DNA of 64,000 nt from Tunturiibacter gelidiferens (GCF_014201335.1 NZ_JACHEB010000005.1:248001-312000), one strand, 5' to 3'. Counted from the stretch's first letter, positions 54,198 through 63,573 are shown. Notes: generated by a model not told the origin, from the letters alone. Numbers and translations: made by a program.

Positions 54198-55820
54198 CTA
54201 GACCGTGACCGTCTCCCGGTATTCTCCAAACACCTTCCGCATCGCATCTGCGATCTCCCCGACCGTCGCGTAGCTCTCGACTGCATGAAGGATCTTCGGC
54301 ATCAGGTTTTCCCCGCTTCGAGCTGCATCTTCCACCCTCCGCAACGCCTCCGCATGCGCACTTTTGTCTCTCCGCAAACGCAACGCCCGCACCCGCTCCA
54401 CCTGCCGACCCTCCAGCGCCTCATCGATCCGCTGAATTGGCACCGCAACCTCCTGCTCGCTGGCAAACTCGTTCACCCCAACGACAACGGCCTCCTTCGC
54501 ATCTACCGACCGCTGATACCCGTACGCCGCATTCTGTATCTCGCGCTGCACATATCCCCGCTCAATGGCATGCAACATCCCATACTTCCCACCCAGATCG
54601 AACCGGCCAATCGCAGCCAGATACTCCTCCGCTCGCCGCTCGATCTCATTGGTCAGCGACTCCACATAAAACGACCCAGCCAGCGGATCTACCGTCTGCG
54701 CCACCCCACTCTCATGCGCCAAAATTTGCTGTGTCCGCAAAGCAATCCGTGCCGCATTCTCCGTAGGCAGCGACAACGCCTCATCAAACCCATTCGTGTG
54801 CAGACTCTGCGTCCCACCCAGCACCGCCGCCAGTGCTTGCAGCGTCGTCCTCACCACGTTGTTCTCCGGCTGCTGCGCCGTCAACGTCGAACCCGCTGTC
54901 TGCGTATGAAACCGTAGCATCCAACTACGCTCCTTCTTCGCGCCAAAATGCTCCCGCATAATCCGCGCCCACATCCTCCGCGCCGCCCGAAACTTCGCCA
55001 CCTCTTCCAGCAAATTGTTATGCGAATTGAAGAAAAAACTCAGCCGCGGCGCAAACGCATCCACATCAAGCCCTGCATCAATCGCCGCCTGCACATACGT
55101 CATCCCATCCGCCAGCGTAAACGCCACCTCCTGCACCGCCGTACATCCAGCCTCGCGCATGTGGTATCCCGAGATCGAGATCGTATTCCACTCCGGTACC
55201 TCCTTCGCGGCCCACGCAAAGATATCCGTCACCAACCGCATCGCATGCGTCACCGGATAGATATAAGTCCCGCGCGCAATGTACTCCTTCAAAATGTCGT
55301 TTTGAATCGTCCCGTTCAGCCCCGCAACATTGGCCCCGGTCCGTTTAGCCACCGCAACATACAGCGCCAGCAAAATCGAAGCAGTAGCATTGATCGTCAT
55401 CGAGGTCGAGATCGTATCGAGCTCAATCCCATCGAGCAGCCGCTGCATATCCTCGATCGAGTCAATCGCAACCCCAACCTTCCCCACCTCACCCAGCGCC
55501 AGTGGCGAATCCGAGTCATACCCAATCTGCGTCGGCAGATCGAACGCCACGCTCAGCCCTTTGGTCCCATGAGCCAGCAAAAACTTATACCGTTTATTCG
55601 ACTCCTCGGCGTCGCCCATGCCCGCGTACTGGCGCATCGTCCACAGCCGTCCGCGATACATTGTCGGCTGAATCCCCCGCGTAAACGGATACTCTCCCGG
55701 CTCGCCCACCGTCGCGCCCGCGTCGAAACCCGCAAGATCCTCGGCCCGATACACCAGTTCCACTGGAATTCCGGAACTGGTTTCAGGTTTCCCCGATTTG
55801 TTTTTAGTGTTTTCAGACAT
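54198..55820 (-). CDS. Methylmalonyl-CoA mutase catalytic (large-type A domain) chain, no B12 domain
   Basis: 540 residues from ATG 55820 (a TTG at 55829 is possible; neither has a clear ribosome site). TIM-barrel catalytic domain of the acyl-CoA mutase family: [56 protein letters not shown]. Tyr of the RQYAG box and Arg of [11 protein letters not shown] are the residues associated with methylmalonyl- rather than isobutyryl-CoA (Phe/Gln) specificity. The cobalamin-binding domain (with DxHxxG) is missing and must come from a separate protein. No mutB, MeaB or epimerase gene is in the window. Confidence 0.9.
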   Translation of the reverse strand: MSENTKNKSGKPETSSGIPVELVYRAEDLAGFDAGATVGEPGEYPFTRGIQPTMYRGRLWTMRQYAGMGDAEESNKRYKFLLAHGTKGLSVAFDLPTQIGYDSDSPLALGEVGKVGVAIDSIEDMQRLLDGIELDTISTSMTINATASILLALYVAVAKRTGANVAGLNGTIQNDILKEYIARGTYIYPVTHAMRLVTDIFAWAAKEVPEWNTISISGYHMREAGCTAVQEVAFTLADGMTYVQAAIDAGLDVDAFAPRLSFFFNSHNNLLEEVAKFRAARRMWARIMREHFGAKKERSWMLRFHTQTAGSTLTAQQPENNVVRTTLQALAAVLGGTQSLHTNGFDEALSLPTENAARIALRTQQILAHESGVAQTVDPLAGSFYVESLTNEIERRAEEYLAAIGRFDLGGKYGMLHAIERGYVQREIQNAAYGYQRSVDAKEAVVVGVNEFASEQEVAVPIQRIDEALEGRQVERVRALRLRRDKSAHAEALRRVEDAARSGENLMPKILHAVESYATVGEIADAMRKVFGEYRETVTV

Positions 55821-55866
55821 GCCGAACAAGTGTAACCGTCAGCCCACCTCACCGGCTCGTCGGCAA

Positions 55867-56364
55867 CTAGCTCCGCTTACCCCTACGATTCGCCTTCACA
55901 AAGCTGCTGACGCAAAAATATCCAAACACCACCGACATCGCCACGGCCAGCAGCAGATGCATGTGCGCCTCATGGTTTCCCGCAGTCTCATGCAGCCCCC
56001 CGCGCATCTTCCACGCGCTACTGGCAGCCGAAACCGCAAAGATCCCAAAGAAGACCCCCGTCAGCTCCAGCCACAGCTGTCCCGAAAGTTTCACAAACGG
56101 CCCCCACACCGCCTCACCAAACCGCTTGCCGCCGCGCTTCAGCCCCTGCCCGGTCAGCACCACTTGCTGCGTCGTCTGCGCAGCCTTCTGTCCCATCCGA
56201 GCCGCCGTCGACTCCGCCGCAACACTCGTCGTGGCCCGTCCATCCGCAGTCTTCCGCGCGCCCGAGGGATTCGGTGCCGTCGCTGCATCCACCGCTGTCA
56301 CCAACGTCTTGGCTGCCGCACGAGCTCCAAACCCCAGCGCACGTCCAAACCGAACCGAATCCAT
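55867..56364 (-). CDS. Acidobacterial membrane protein, unknown function
   Basis: 165 residues from ATG 56364; the longer frame from 56418 is not needed. A basic/Ala-rich N-terminal half (GRALGFGARAAAKTLVTAVD) precedes two hydrophobic segments (about 95-115 LWLELTGVFFGIFAVSAASS; 133-153 LLLAVAMSVVFGYFCVSSFV) separated by a short His/Gly loop, ending KANRRGKRS. No family recognised. It may sit in the membrane with both ends in the cytoplasm. It is on the same strand as the MCM gene, 46 bases upstream of it. Confidence 0.6.
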   Translation of the reverse strand: MDSVRFGRALGFGARAAAKTLVTAVDAATAPNPSGARKTADGRATTSVAAESTAARMGQKAAQTTQQVVLTGQGLKRGGKRFGEAVWGPFVKLSGQLWLELTGVFFGIFAVSAASSAWKMRGGLHETAGNHEAHMHLLLAVAMSVVFGYFCVSSFVKANRRGKRS

Positions 56365-56501
56365 ACCCAGAGTGTAGCCGTTCCCTCTGCATCCACGGAA
56401 GCCAGCAGCAGCGACCAACTTTTACTTCCTCATTTTCATCCTAAGACGCATCGTTTTTCCGCGTCACGGAATCAGACACCAAAAAGGGAGGGAGCAAACC
56501 G

Positions 56502-56654
56502 ATGAAGAGCACACTTTGGACGGTTGTCGATCTCTGCGCCGCCGCGACCGGATTCTTGGTCTTAGGATGCCGCCACATTCTGCCTGTAGAGCTTCTCGCT
56601 CACCGACCAGACAATTTTTGGGATGACCATCCCACTGTAGTGGAAACCACTTAG
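56502..56654 (+). CDS. Small single-pass membrane protein (50 residues)
   Basis: A short frame with a strong ribosome site (GGGAGGGAG, eight bases before the ATG) that is too short for common gene callers. The product starts MKSTLWTVVDLCAAATGFLV, a membrane helix about 4-23, then LGCRHILPVELLAHRPDN and FWDDHPTVVETT. The combination of an excellent Shine-Dalgarno, an ATG and a hydrophobic segment supports it; the opposing frame (56464-56763) has no comparable site. No family known to me. Confidence 0.6.
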   Translation: MKSTLWTVVDLCAAATGFLVLGCRHILPVELLAHRPDNFWDDHPTVVETT

Positions 56655-56824
56655 ACTCCATCCTCTTTTTCACCGAAGAAATCCCGTTGCAGCCCCCGCT
56701 TCTATGGGCGTATTCTTTAACCAGTGACGCCGACATACCCGCAATGCCGTTCCCGCCGGTCACCTTCGCTGGGAATACCCGATGCGTGGAGTAGTTCGAA
56801 CCATAGGGAAGCCCGGAGGTGGCA

Positions 56825-57139
56825 TTGAATCAGAAGGTCAAAAACCTGATACAGAAACTTGGCGAAGCTATCCACGAGTCCGTTTCGGAGTCAGAGGATA
56901 TAGCAGGCGTCGTCAAAAACATCCGCGAACAGGGTTTTGATGTCCTCCTCATGCTTGAGGCCACTATCGGTCTCAACGAGGTTGAGGCAGAAGCCGATGA
57001 GGTCACCGACGCTGCCGACGAAGGCACCGAGGGGCCATTCACCTCAAACGACCTAGACTTTCTGAAGTCCTTGCGCATCAGCCTCGCTGAAGACGAATCA
57101 ACCGACAGTCCCGAGTCAACCGGCAGCACCGAGGTCTAA
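56825..57139 (+). CDS. Small acidic protein, unknown function
   Basis: About 104 residues from TTG 56825, which has GGAGGTGGCA upstream at good spacing; a GTG at 56819 is an alternative. It begins NQKVKNLIQKLGEAIHESVS, a helical amphipathic start, then acidic EVEAEADEVTDAADEGTEG and a C-terminal SLRISLAEDESTDSPEST. No signal peptide or membrane helix. The high acidic content suggests a small cytoplasmic or nucleoid-associated protein; no family recognised. It is followed by a hairpin (57180-57213) and then glgC. Confidence 0.68.
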   Translation: MNQKVKNLIQKLGEAIHESVSESEDIAGVVKNIREQGFDVLLMLEATIGLNEVEAEADEVTDAADEGTEGPFTSNDLDFLKSLRISLAEDESTDSPESTGSTEV

Positions 57140-57179
57140 GCAACGTAGTCTGAACCCCGAAGTCTAGCCAGCCTCACTT

Positions 57180-57213
57180 GACGAGGCCCAGGCCACATAA
57201 ACCGGGCCTCGTC
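57180..57213 (+). terminator. GC-rich hairpin, possible terminator
   Basis: A perfect 10-bp stem GACGAGGCCC/GGGCCTCGTC with a 14-base loop, followed by CCCTCC rather than a T-run. It probably ends the upstream small gene but not as a classical Rho-independent terminator. Confidence 0.4.
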
Positions 57214-57357
57214 CCCTCCGCTCTGCCCTGTACATTCCAAAGTCAATCTCACCGTGGTAGACTCGCGTTTCCCTGTAACACGCGAGTCGCTTTGTGCATC
57301 TGACTGACGTGCTATGAAGATAAGCCGCTCAACGCAGAAGTCGGAGTTCGAAAGACT

Positions 57358-58620
57358 ATGAAAGATACCCTAGGTGTTTTGCTCGCTGGTGGCGCTGGCG
57401 AACGGCTCTTTCCCCTCACCCGCGATCGCGCAAAGCCGGCGGTCCCCTTCGCCGGCCAGTACCGAATCATCGACATCACCCTCTCCAACTGCATCAACTC
57501 CGACCTCCGCCACGTCTACATCCTCACCCAGTACAAGGCCCTCTCGCTCAACCGTCACATCCGCGAAGGCTGGGGCACCGTCGTCGCCAACGAGCTGGGC
57601 GAGTTCATCGAGATCCTGCCTCCCATGCAGCGCGTCTCCAAGAGCTGGTATCAGGGCACAGCCGACGCCGTCTACCAGAACATCTATTCCATCGGCTCCG
57701 AAGAGCCCAAACACGTCCTCATCCTCTCCGGCGACCACATCTACAAGATGAACTACGCCCTCATGATGCAGCAGCACGTCGACTCAGGCGCCGACGTCAC
57801 CCTCGCCACCCTCCCCATCGCCCCCCACGAGGTTCCCGCCTTTGGCGTCGTCGAGGTCGGCAAAAACGGTGATGTCCTCGGCTTCGAGGAAAAGCCCAAA
57901 GAGACCAAGATCCGCTCCCCCTTCAACCCCGACATGGTCGACGTCTCCATGGGCATCTACATCTTCAACACCGACATCCTGCTCCCCGAGCTCATCAAGG
58001 ACGCCGAAGATCCCAACTCCAAGCACGACTTCGGCCACGACATCCTGCCCAACATCCTCGGCCGCGTCAAAATGCACGCCTACAACTTCGTCGACGAGAA
58101 CAAGCAGAAGGCCCTCTACTGGCGCGATGTCGGTACCCTCGAGGCTTACTACGAGGCCAACATGGACGTCGCCGGCGTCACCCCCACCTTCAACCTCTAC
58201 GACAAGTCCTGGCCCATGCGCTCGCGTCCCTATCAGTACCCGCCTGCCAAGTTTGTCTTCGGCGAACCCGGACGCACCGGCATGGCCATCAACTCCATCG
58301 TCTCCAACGGCACCATCGTCTCCGGGTCCGTTGTTCGCAACTCCGTCGTCTCCCAGGACGTTCGCGTCAACTCGTACGCCGATGTCGACTCCAGCATTAT
58401 CTTCGCCCACGTCAACATCGGTCGCCACTGCCGCATCCGTCACGCCATCATCGATCGTGACGTTCATATCCCCGACGGCACCGTCATCGGCTACGACCCC
58501 AACGAAGACAAGAAAAACTACTTCGTCTCACAAAGCGGACTCACCATCGTCACCCGCGACTACTCCGTCTACGAAAACCCCGTCTCTCCCGAATTTCTCC
58601 AGCAAGGCAACACCTGGTAG
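57358..58620 (+). CDS. glgC: Glucose-1-phosphate adenylyltransferase GlgC
   Basis: 420 residues. ADP-glucose pyrophosphorylase of bacterial glycogen synthesis. The N-terminal nucleotidyltransferase domain has GVLLAGGAGERLFPLTRDRA (6-25) and the sugar-phosphate/catalytic region ILSGDHIYKMNY, followed by EKP in FEEKPKE; the C-terminal part has left-handed beta-helix turns. Length is near the usual 420-430. ATG 57358, single gene. No other glg gene is present. A good intrinsic terminator at 58659 follows. Confidence 0.95.
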   Translation: MKDTLGVLLAGGAGERLFPLTRDRAKPAVPFAGQYRIIDITLSNCINSDLRHVYILTQYKALSLNRHIREGWGTVVANELGEFIEILPPMQRVSKSWYQGTADAVYQNIYSIGSEEPKHVLILSGDHIYKMNYALMMQQHVDSGADVTLATLPIAPHEVPAFGVVEVGKNGDVLGFEEKPKETKIRSPFNPDMVDVSMGIYIFNTDILLPELIKDAEDPNSKHDFGHDILPNILGRVKMHAYNFVDENKQKALYWRDVGTLEAYYEANMDVAGVTPTFNLYDKSWPMRSRPYQYPPAKFVFGEPGRTGMAINSIVSNGTIVSGSVVRNSVVSQDVRVNSYADVDSSIIFAHVNIGRHCRIRHAIIDRDVHIPDGTVIGYDPNEDKKNYFVSQSGLTIVTRDYSVYENPVSPEFLQQGNTW

Positions 58621-58658
58621 AGCAGGGAACACCACAACATCGACCCACAAAACAAGAG

Positions 58659-58690
58659 CGGGCCGCCAATCAGGCGGCCCGTTTCTCTCT
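58659..58690 (+). terminator. Intrinsic terminator after glgC
   Basis: A 9-bp stem CGGGCCGCC/GGCGGCCCG with an AATCA loop, then TTTCTCTCTT. It lies between converging gene ends and ends glgC. Confidence 0.75.
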
Positions 58691-58710
58691 TCAAACGCAA
58701 CGATAAACCG

Positions 58711-59511
58711 TTAGTTCTTCTGCTTCCCCAACCGATAAACCACACCACCCGAGATCGCAAAGAACTCCCGCGTCTCAGTCCCGAAGTGTTCCAGAATCAA
58801 ATCCGGCGAAAGCCGAATCGCCCAGTTCTTCGATCGGTTGATATCGATGCTGCCGCCGAGCGCCGCAATCGGCTTGGTCCGGTTCGTATAAAGCCCCGTA
58901 ATCTGCGAGAAGGTAGGCTGCCCTGGCTGTCCTGGCCTCAGGTCATCATCAAAGGTCCCATGCGATGCGCCGCCATACGCGTGGTAGTTGATCGCGACAT
59001 ATTGGTTCTTCGGTCCACGGTACTGTGCTCCCGCCATTATCATGTTCATGTAAACCAGTGGACGGCTCAGGTTGTAGGGAAGTCCCTGCGCCTGCCCAAA
59101 CACCGGCGTCGTTCCCGCCTCGCCCCGATACTGCACGCCTACGCCCACATGGTTCGTGAACCAATGGTCGCCGGGAAGCCAGTACGTCGCCAGAAACTCC
59201 GCGCCACCCATATTCATTCGCTTCGGCAGCGACTGGCCCGCCTGGAAGTTCATGAAGTTGAGTCCGACATAAAACTCATACTTGTTGTCGTAGGTCACCG
59301 GCGCCGCCAACGCGATCTTCGAATTCGAGATCGGTACCGTCGTCGTTTGCGTCGCTTGCGTAGCCGCTGAAGAGGACGAGGTAGCCTGTGCCCGGCTCAT
59401 CGTCGCGCCCGTCATCAACAAACCCGTTGCCAACACTCCAAACATTGCGCGTCTTCCCGTCACTCGCGCCCCAGTCACTCTCCAAGCACCACTCGTCTTC
59501 AATCGCAACAT
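58711..59511 (-). CDS. Outer-membrane beta-barrel-like protein, unknown function
   Basis: 266 residues from ATG 59511 (CGGAGACGG five bases upstream); the earlier starts are less supported. Signal-peptide-like N-terminus (MFGVLATGLLMTGATMSRAQA) then a Ser/Thr/Gln-rich spacer and alternating strands with aromatic ends: YEFYVGLNFMNFQ, FLATYWLPGDHWF, NHVGVGVQYRGEAG, EFFAISGGVVYRLG. This is the look of a small OM porin-like barrel. No ligand can be assigned. Minus strand, convergent with glgC. Confidence 0.7.
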   Translation of the reverse strand: MLRLKTSGAWRVTGARVTGRRAMFGVLATGLLMTGATMSRAQATSSSSAATQATQTTTVPISNSKIALAAPVTYDNKYEFYVGLNFMNFQAGQSLPKRMNMGGAEFLATYWLPGDHWFTNHVGVGVQYRGEAGTTPVFGQAQGLPYNLSRPLVYMNMIMAGAQYRGPKNQYVAINYHAYGGASHGTFDDDLRPGQPGQPTFSQITGLYTNRTKPIAALGGSIDINRSKNWAIRLSPDLILEHFGTETREFFAISGGVVYRLGKQKN

Positions 59512-59681
59512 CCGTCTCCGAATCTCTTCCAGCATCTGCTCCTGCACATGTTCCAGTTACCAAGATATAACGTTCAGCCAACATCTGCCTCGGCCGCCGC
59601 CACGTATCTCTCAGTAGACTGCACCTGTGCGACAATAGTGGGTGGCAGTCGAGGCATGTGCCAGGCTGCAGGGAGAAACAT

Positions 59682-59894
59682 ATGGGCGAACTATTTACAC
59701 CAACACATCTCATTGTCATTGCCGTAGTCGTTCTGGTTCTGTTCGGCGGCAAAAAGCTGCCGGAGCTCGGCAAAGGCCTCGGCGAAGGCCTCCGCGGCTT
59801 CAAAGATGGCATGAAGGGCGTCACCGACGAGGTCAACAAGCCCGCCGACACCACGCACGCCGTCACCCCCAAGCCCGAAGAGACCGTCAAGTAG
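59682..59894 (+). CDS. tatA: Sec-independent protein translocase subunit TatA/E
   Basis: 70 residues from ATG 59682, preceded by GGGAGA. One N-terminal helix (about 9-22, [14 protein letters not shown]) followed by an amphipathic helix [19 protein letters not shown], exactly the TatA/E plan, and a disordered Pro/Thr tail. Part of the twin-arginine translocase. No tatB or tatC is in the window, so the other subunits are elsewhere, as often in Acidobacteria. A terminator at 59963 follows. Confidence 0.93.
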   Translation: MGELFTPTHLIVIAVVVLVLFGGKKLPELGKGLGEGLRGFKDGMKGVTDEVNKPADTTHAVTPKPEETVK

Positions 59895-59962
59895 GCCTCC
59901 AGCACGAACGGAAGCGCAGTCCTGATAGTGCAAAACACCGAAATTTGGTAGAAATGCGGATG

Positions 59963-59992
59963 CCCATGTCTCCAGTCTGAGACATGGGTTTT
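59963..59992 (+). terminator. Intrinsic terminator after tatA
   Basis: A perfect 10-bp stem CCCATGTCTC/GAGACATGGG with a 6-base loop and TTTTC tail, between tatA and the PPK2 gene. Confidence 0.85.
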
Positions 59993-60034
59993 CAGTAAGG
60001 TCGCCAAAATCCACTCAACCAGGAAGTCGCTCTC

Positions 60035-60841
60035 ATGAAGATCAAGTCCCCGTATCTCATCAAGCCGCACGCGCAAGTCCGGCTGTCGAAAAAATCGACC
60101 TCAGACACCGGAGACTACAAATCGGAGGAGTCCGCCGCGGCGGCCTTGGTCAAGCACCGCGGTCAGCTCGCCAAGCTTCAGGAAGTCTTCTACGCCAGTC
60201 AGGCCAAAGCTCTGCTCATCGTTCTCCAGGGCATGGACACCGCCGGCAAAGACGGCACCATCAGCCACATCTTCTCCGGAATTAATCCCCAGGGCTGCGA
60301 CGTCGCCTCCTTCAAAGTCCCCACCCCACTCGAGGCCCGTCACGACTTCCTCTGGCGAGCCCACGCCCAGGTGCCACCCCGCGGCATGATCAACATCTTC
60401 AATCGTTCCCACTACGAAGATGTCCTCTCCCCGCGCGTGCACAAAATCATCACCGACAAGGTCATGCGCCGCCGCCTCGACGACATCAACGAGTTCGAGA
60501 GCATGCTCGTCGACAACGACGTTCTCATCTTAAAGTTCTACCTCCACATCTCCCGCGACGAGCAGACTCAACGCCTCCAGGCTCGCCTCGACGACAAGCA
60601 AAAACACTGGAAGCTCTCCGAAGCCGACTTCCACGAGCGCAAGTTCTGGCCGCAGTACACCGACGCCTACGAGCGCATCTTCTCCACCACCAGCCCCAAA
60701 CACGCCCCCTGGTTCGTCATTCCATCCGACCACAAGTGGTACCGCAACATCGCCATCTCGACCATCCTCGTAGACGCCCTGGAAAGTCTAAAGCTCAAAT
60801 ACCCCGCCCCCACCCTCGACGCCTCCACCATCAAGCTTTAG
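60035..60841 (+). CDS. ppk2: Polyphosphate kinase 2 family (PPK2)
   Basis: 268 residues, a single PPK2 domain. Walker A GMDTAGKDGT (66-75), the lid and Walker B region FNRSHYEDVL, and KLSEADFHERKFWPQYTDAY, all family hallmarks. PPK2 enzymes use polyphosphate to phosphorylate nucleoside mono- or diphosphates; subclass I/II/III (GDP/ADP/AMP) cannot be settled by eye. Cytoplasmic. The start is at ATG 60035 without a strong Shine-Dalgarno. The downstream intergenic region carries the duplicated 46-bp repeat. Confidence 0.93.
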   Translation: MKIKSPYLIKPHAQVRLSKKSTSDTGDYKSEESAAAALVKHRGQLAKLQEVFYASQAKALLIVLQGMDTAGKDGTISHIFSGINPQGCDVASFKVPTPLEARHDFLWRAHAQVPPRGMINIFNRSHYEDVLSPRVHKIITDKVMRRRLDDINEFESMLVDNDVLILKFYLHISRDEQTQRLQARLDDKQKHWKLSEADFHERKFWPQYTDAYERIFSTTSPKHAPWFVIPSDHKWYRNIAISTILVDALESLKLKYPAPTLDASTIKL

Positions 60842-61084
60842 CCACTACAACACCACGCTCTTACCAGCAGCTATGGTCGTTATTTCACAGCCGCTCTTGC
60901 CGTTGCCCTTGCCTGTTCTTTTGGTTGTCATCCCCGCAGGGGATCTGCTGTTGCCGTTGCTTTTGCCGTTGCGGTTGCCTTTGCTGTTGCCTTGCTGTTG
61001 CAGTTGCCTGTTCTTTTGGTTGTCATCCCCGCAGGGGATCTGCTGTTGCTTTTGCCTTACTTATCCCCACCCCGGGCCCCACCG
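60842..61084. repeat. Duplicated 46-bp hairpin repeat with TTGCNN hexamer array
   Basis: Two identical 46-base copies lie at 60909-60954 and 61004-61049, each containing the palindrome ATCCCCGCAGGGGAT. Between them are about ten imperfect six-base units of the TTGCCG/TTGCTG type (60949-61008), with more units outside both copies. The block lies between the ends of ppk2 and the convergent EamA gene. It resembles a REP-like or degenerate repeat element. Confidence 0.85.
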
Positions 61085-61978
61085 CTAAAGCGTAATCATC
61101 ACCACAGCCGCCGCCGCCACAGCCATCCCCCACCCCTGTCGCCGCGTAGGCCGTTCCCTCAACGTCCACGCCGCCAGCAGAATCGTCGACGCCGGATAAA
61201 GCGAAGCCAGCACCGCCGCCACATCCAGCCGCCCCGCCCGCGTCGCCGCAACGTAGAGCAGGTTCCCCGAAGTATCCAGCAGCGCTGTAGCCATCGCCCA
61301 CACCACAATCGGCCGCGACATTCGCACCCTCACCTCATCCTTCTTTGCTCGCAGCGAAATCCACCCCAGCATCAGCGAACACACCGCAATACTCCCAATT
61401 CTGCTCGTACCCAGCGGCCAGATCACACCCGTCTTCGCCGCCGCCAGCTTCAGCGCTGTAAAGTAAATCCCAAACCCAACCCCCGCGATCACCGCCAACC
61501 AAACCGTACTCCGATCCGCCGTCTTCGCCTCCGCATTCTCTCCCGCCGCGATCAGCCAGATCGCCATCCCCGCCACCAAAAAACCAACCACCCGCAACAA
61601 ACCCGGCGATCCCTCTTCACTCACCGAAAACGCCGCAGGAATCGCCGCGGCCAGCAGCCCACTCAACGCCGCCGAGGCCCCCATCGCCCCCCGCGACAGC
61701 GCAATATAAAAGCAAGCCAGCGCCACCCCCGCCGTCACGCCCGCCACCAACCCCCAGCCCAGCGCAGCCCCATGCAAAAACGCATCTCCCCGCAACCATG
61801 CTGTGAACGCCAGTGCGCTAAAGCTCATGCAATGGCTCAGCAGAATCACTCGCAGCGCCGCACCCATCGAGCCGCCGGCCTGCTTCACGCCCATGCCGCC
61901 CGAAAAATCCCCTCCGCCCCACAGCACTGCGGCGGCCAGCGCCATCAGCGCATTTCCGTGCACCAGCATCTCCATCAA
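61085..61978 (-). CDS. EamA/DMT family transporter
   Basis: 297 residues with ten hydrophobic helices arranged as two five-helix halves, typical of EamA (drug/metabolite transporter) permeases. The N-terminal half starts with ALAAAVLWGGGDFSGGM, the second with VWLAVIAGVGFGIYFTALK, and the closing ASLYPASTILLAAWTLRERP is the most conserved family block. Substrate unknown (family members export amino acids, metabolites or act on nucleotide sugars). Stop codon adjacent to the 46-bp repeat block. The ATG at 61978 is preceded by GGA-rich sequence. Confidence 0.9.
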   Translation of the reverse strand: MMEMLVHGNALMALAAAVLWGGGDFSGGMGVKQAGGSMGAALRVILLSHCMSFSALAFTAWLRGDAFLHGAALGWGLVAGVTAGVALACFYIALSRGAMGASAALSGLLAAAIPAAFSVSEEGSPGLLRVVGFLVAGMAIWLIAAGENAEAKTADRSTVWLAVIAGVGFGIYFTALKLAAAKTGVIWPLGTSRIGSIAVCSLMLGWISLRAKKDEVRVRMSRPIVVWAMATALLDTSGNLLYVAATRAGRLDVAAVLASLYPASTILLAAWTLRERPTRRQGWGMAVAAAAVVMITL

Positions 61979-62008
61979 ATTCCGATCAGGCCTTGCCGGC
62001 CGAGTCTC

Positions 62009-63418
62009 TCACTTGACCGACACAATCCCCGCAGGCCGCGTATCGCCCGCCGTCGGGTAGTATCCCTTCTTCGCGAGCACCGTCAGATTCGGCCTCAGCA
62101 CCTTCACCTCAAGCGTCCGGTACTTGCCATCGATAAACGGCTCATGCGTGTAGTAGCCGACCGTGTACTGCGTCCGCACCTCTTCCGCTATCTTCGCAAA
62201 GCTCGTCTCGATACCCTTCTGCCGGAACTCGCCATCGAAGTTGCCGCCTGTAGCGCTCGCATATGCAGGCAGAATATTGTCCCGCATCATCAACGGCAGG
62301 TGCATCCTGTCCAGAAATCCGACCACCGGCAGCGACGAATCTCCCACCAGCGTCCCATACACCGCAATCTTGTTCGTGTTCAGGTACTTCACTACCTGCG
62401 AAAACTTCGCCGTGCTTCCATACTCCTTGCCATCGCTGATCACATAAACAATCCGCCGCCGCCCCGTCTTGGTCTTCGCCAACGACGTCGCAGCCGCCAG
62501 AATCGCATCGTTCAGCGTATGCACATCCCGCGGAACGTTCTGGATCCCCAGAATGCTCGTTCCATGCGTCGCATTCGTATTCGGATCAGTATGACTATCC
62601 TGTCCCCCGTTGATGCTGATGTTCTGTCCCAGCGGCCCGGTCGTGTCGTAGTACAGAGGCTCGCGTCCCGGTGCCTTCGACCGGTCCAGCACCGCCGTCA
62701 ACCGTGCGCTCTGTGCCCCGGTAAAATCCGTCTGCATCTTCGGTCCGTTGTTATACGTAAACACCGAAACCTCGTCATACGGCGTGAACGCTCCCTGCAA
62801 TGCAGCCAGCGAATTATTCACCTTCGTCATGTTGTCGAACGTCATGCTCTGGTCGATCACCAGCGCCACCGACAAAGGAAACGGATCCACCGTAAACAGC
62901 GCCAACTGCTGCCTCAGGTTGTTCTCATACACCCGCACATCGCGCCACGTCAGCCCCGGCACCAACCGCTGCTTGCTGTCTTTCACGGTAAACGGCACTT
63001 CCACAAAGTTCACACGCGCTTGAATGACGTACTCTGGGCCCTGTCCAGTCGGAACGTTCTCCGGTGGCGGACCCTCATCCTGCTGCTTCTGCGCCGCGGT
63101 CGTCGGCAACTTATTCGGCACCGCTCCATCTTCCGCAGCAGGCGCCGAGTTATCTCCATTCGAATCCGGCGTCGTCCCAGCACCCGGCGTCACCGGTCCC
63201 ACCCCCAGGCCCTGCGGCTTCGGAGCATCAGGAATCGTCTGTGGTTTTGGCCCATCGGGGATCGTCTGCTGTTGCGGCGCATCCTGCTGCGCCAGCGACA
63301 ACACCGGCTGTCCAGCCATCATGCACGCCAAAGCCCCTGCCAACACACTGTTTCTCACCACAACCACGCGAAAATCCCCCATACCTTCCAGCCGGGCCTT
63401 CACAACCCAAAGCTTCAC
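62009..63418 (-). CDS. VWFA-related acidobacterial secreted protein
   Basis: 469 residues from GTG 63418; ATG 63382 is equally possible (457 residues). Signal peptide (VLAGALACMMAGQPVLSLA), a Gln/Pro/Asp-rich disordered region (about 50-145), then a von Willebrand A domain with the MIDAS-like sequence VIDQSMTFDNM (DxSxT in place of DxSxS) and the downstream VYVISDGKEYGS. The family (VWFA-related acidobacterial domain) is secreted and expanded in this phylum with unknown ligands. It is divergent from a second VWA gene at 63574, separated by about 155 bases. Confidence 0.88.
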   Translation of the reverse strand: MKLWVVKARLEGMGDFRVVVVRNSVLAGALACMMAGQPVLSLAQQDAPQQQTIPDGPKPQTIPDAPKPQGLGVGPVTPGAGTTPDSNGDNSAPAAEDGAVPNKLPTTAAQKQQDEGPPPENVPTGQGPEYVIQARVNFVEVPFTVKDSKQRLVPGLTWRDVRVYENNLRQQLALFTVDPFPLSVALVIDQSMTFDNMTKVNNSLAALQGAFTPYDEVSVFTYNNGPKMQTDFTGAQSARLTAVLDRSKAPGREPLYYDTTGPLGQNISINGGQDSHTDPNTNATHGTSILGIQNVPRDVHTLNDAILAAATSLAKTKTGRRRIVYVISDGKEYGSTAKFSQVVKYLNTNKIAVYGTLVGDSSLPVVGFLDRMHLPLMMRDNILPAYASATGGNFDGEFRQKGIETSFAKIAEEVRTQYTVGYYTHEPFIDGKYRTLEVKVLRPNLTVLAKKGYYPTAGDTRPAGIVSVK

Positions 63419-63573
63419 GAACTACCAGACTACCAGCGCAACATCCCCGCCGCCATCCCTATGCGTCGATCACCTCCTTGGACGCCTCCCCGCCAGCCAA
63501 CGTTACGCCCCGGCCTCTCAACCCCCTAACATTTTTCCCAAGACTCCCCTCCAACTTCGTCGTCTAATACGGT

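Noticed and set aside
56464..56763. 99-residue minus-strand frame opposite the 50-residue gene
   Set aside because: No ribosome site, basic/Ser-rich shadow composition; the plus-strand short gene has the better start signals.
60949..61008. The TTGC hexamer run as a CRISPR array
   Set aside because: The units are six bases and imperfect; there are no spacer-length unique intervals and no cas genes.
60992..63529. An 845-residue frame antisense to the EamA and VWA genes
   Set aside because: Arg/Pro/His-rich shadow frame covering two clear genes and the repeat block.
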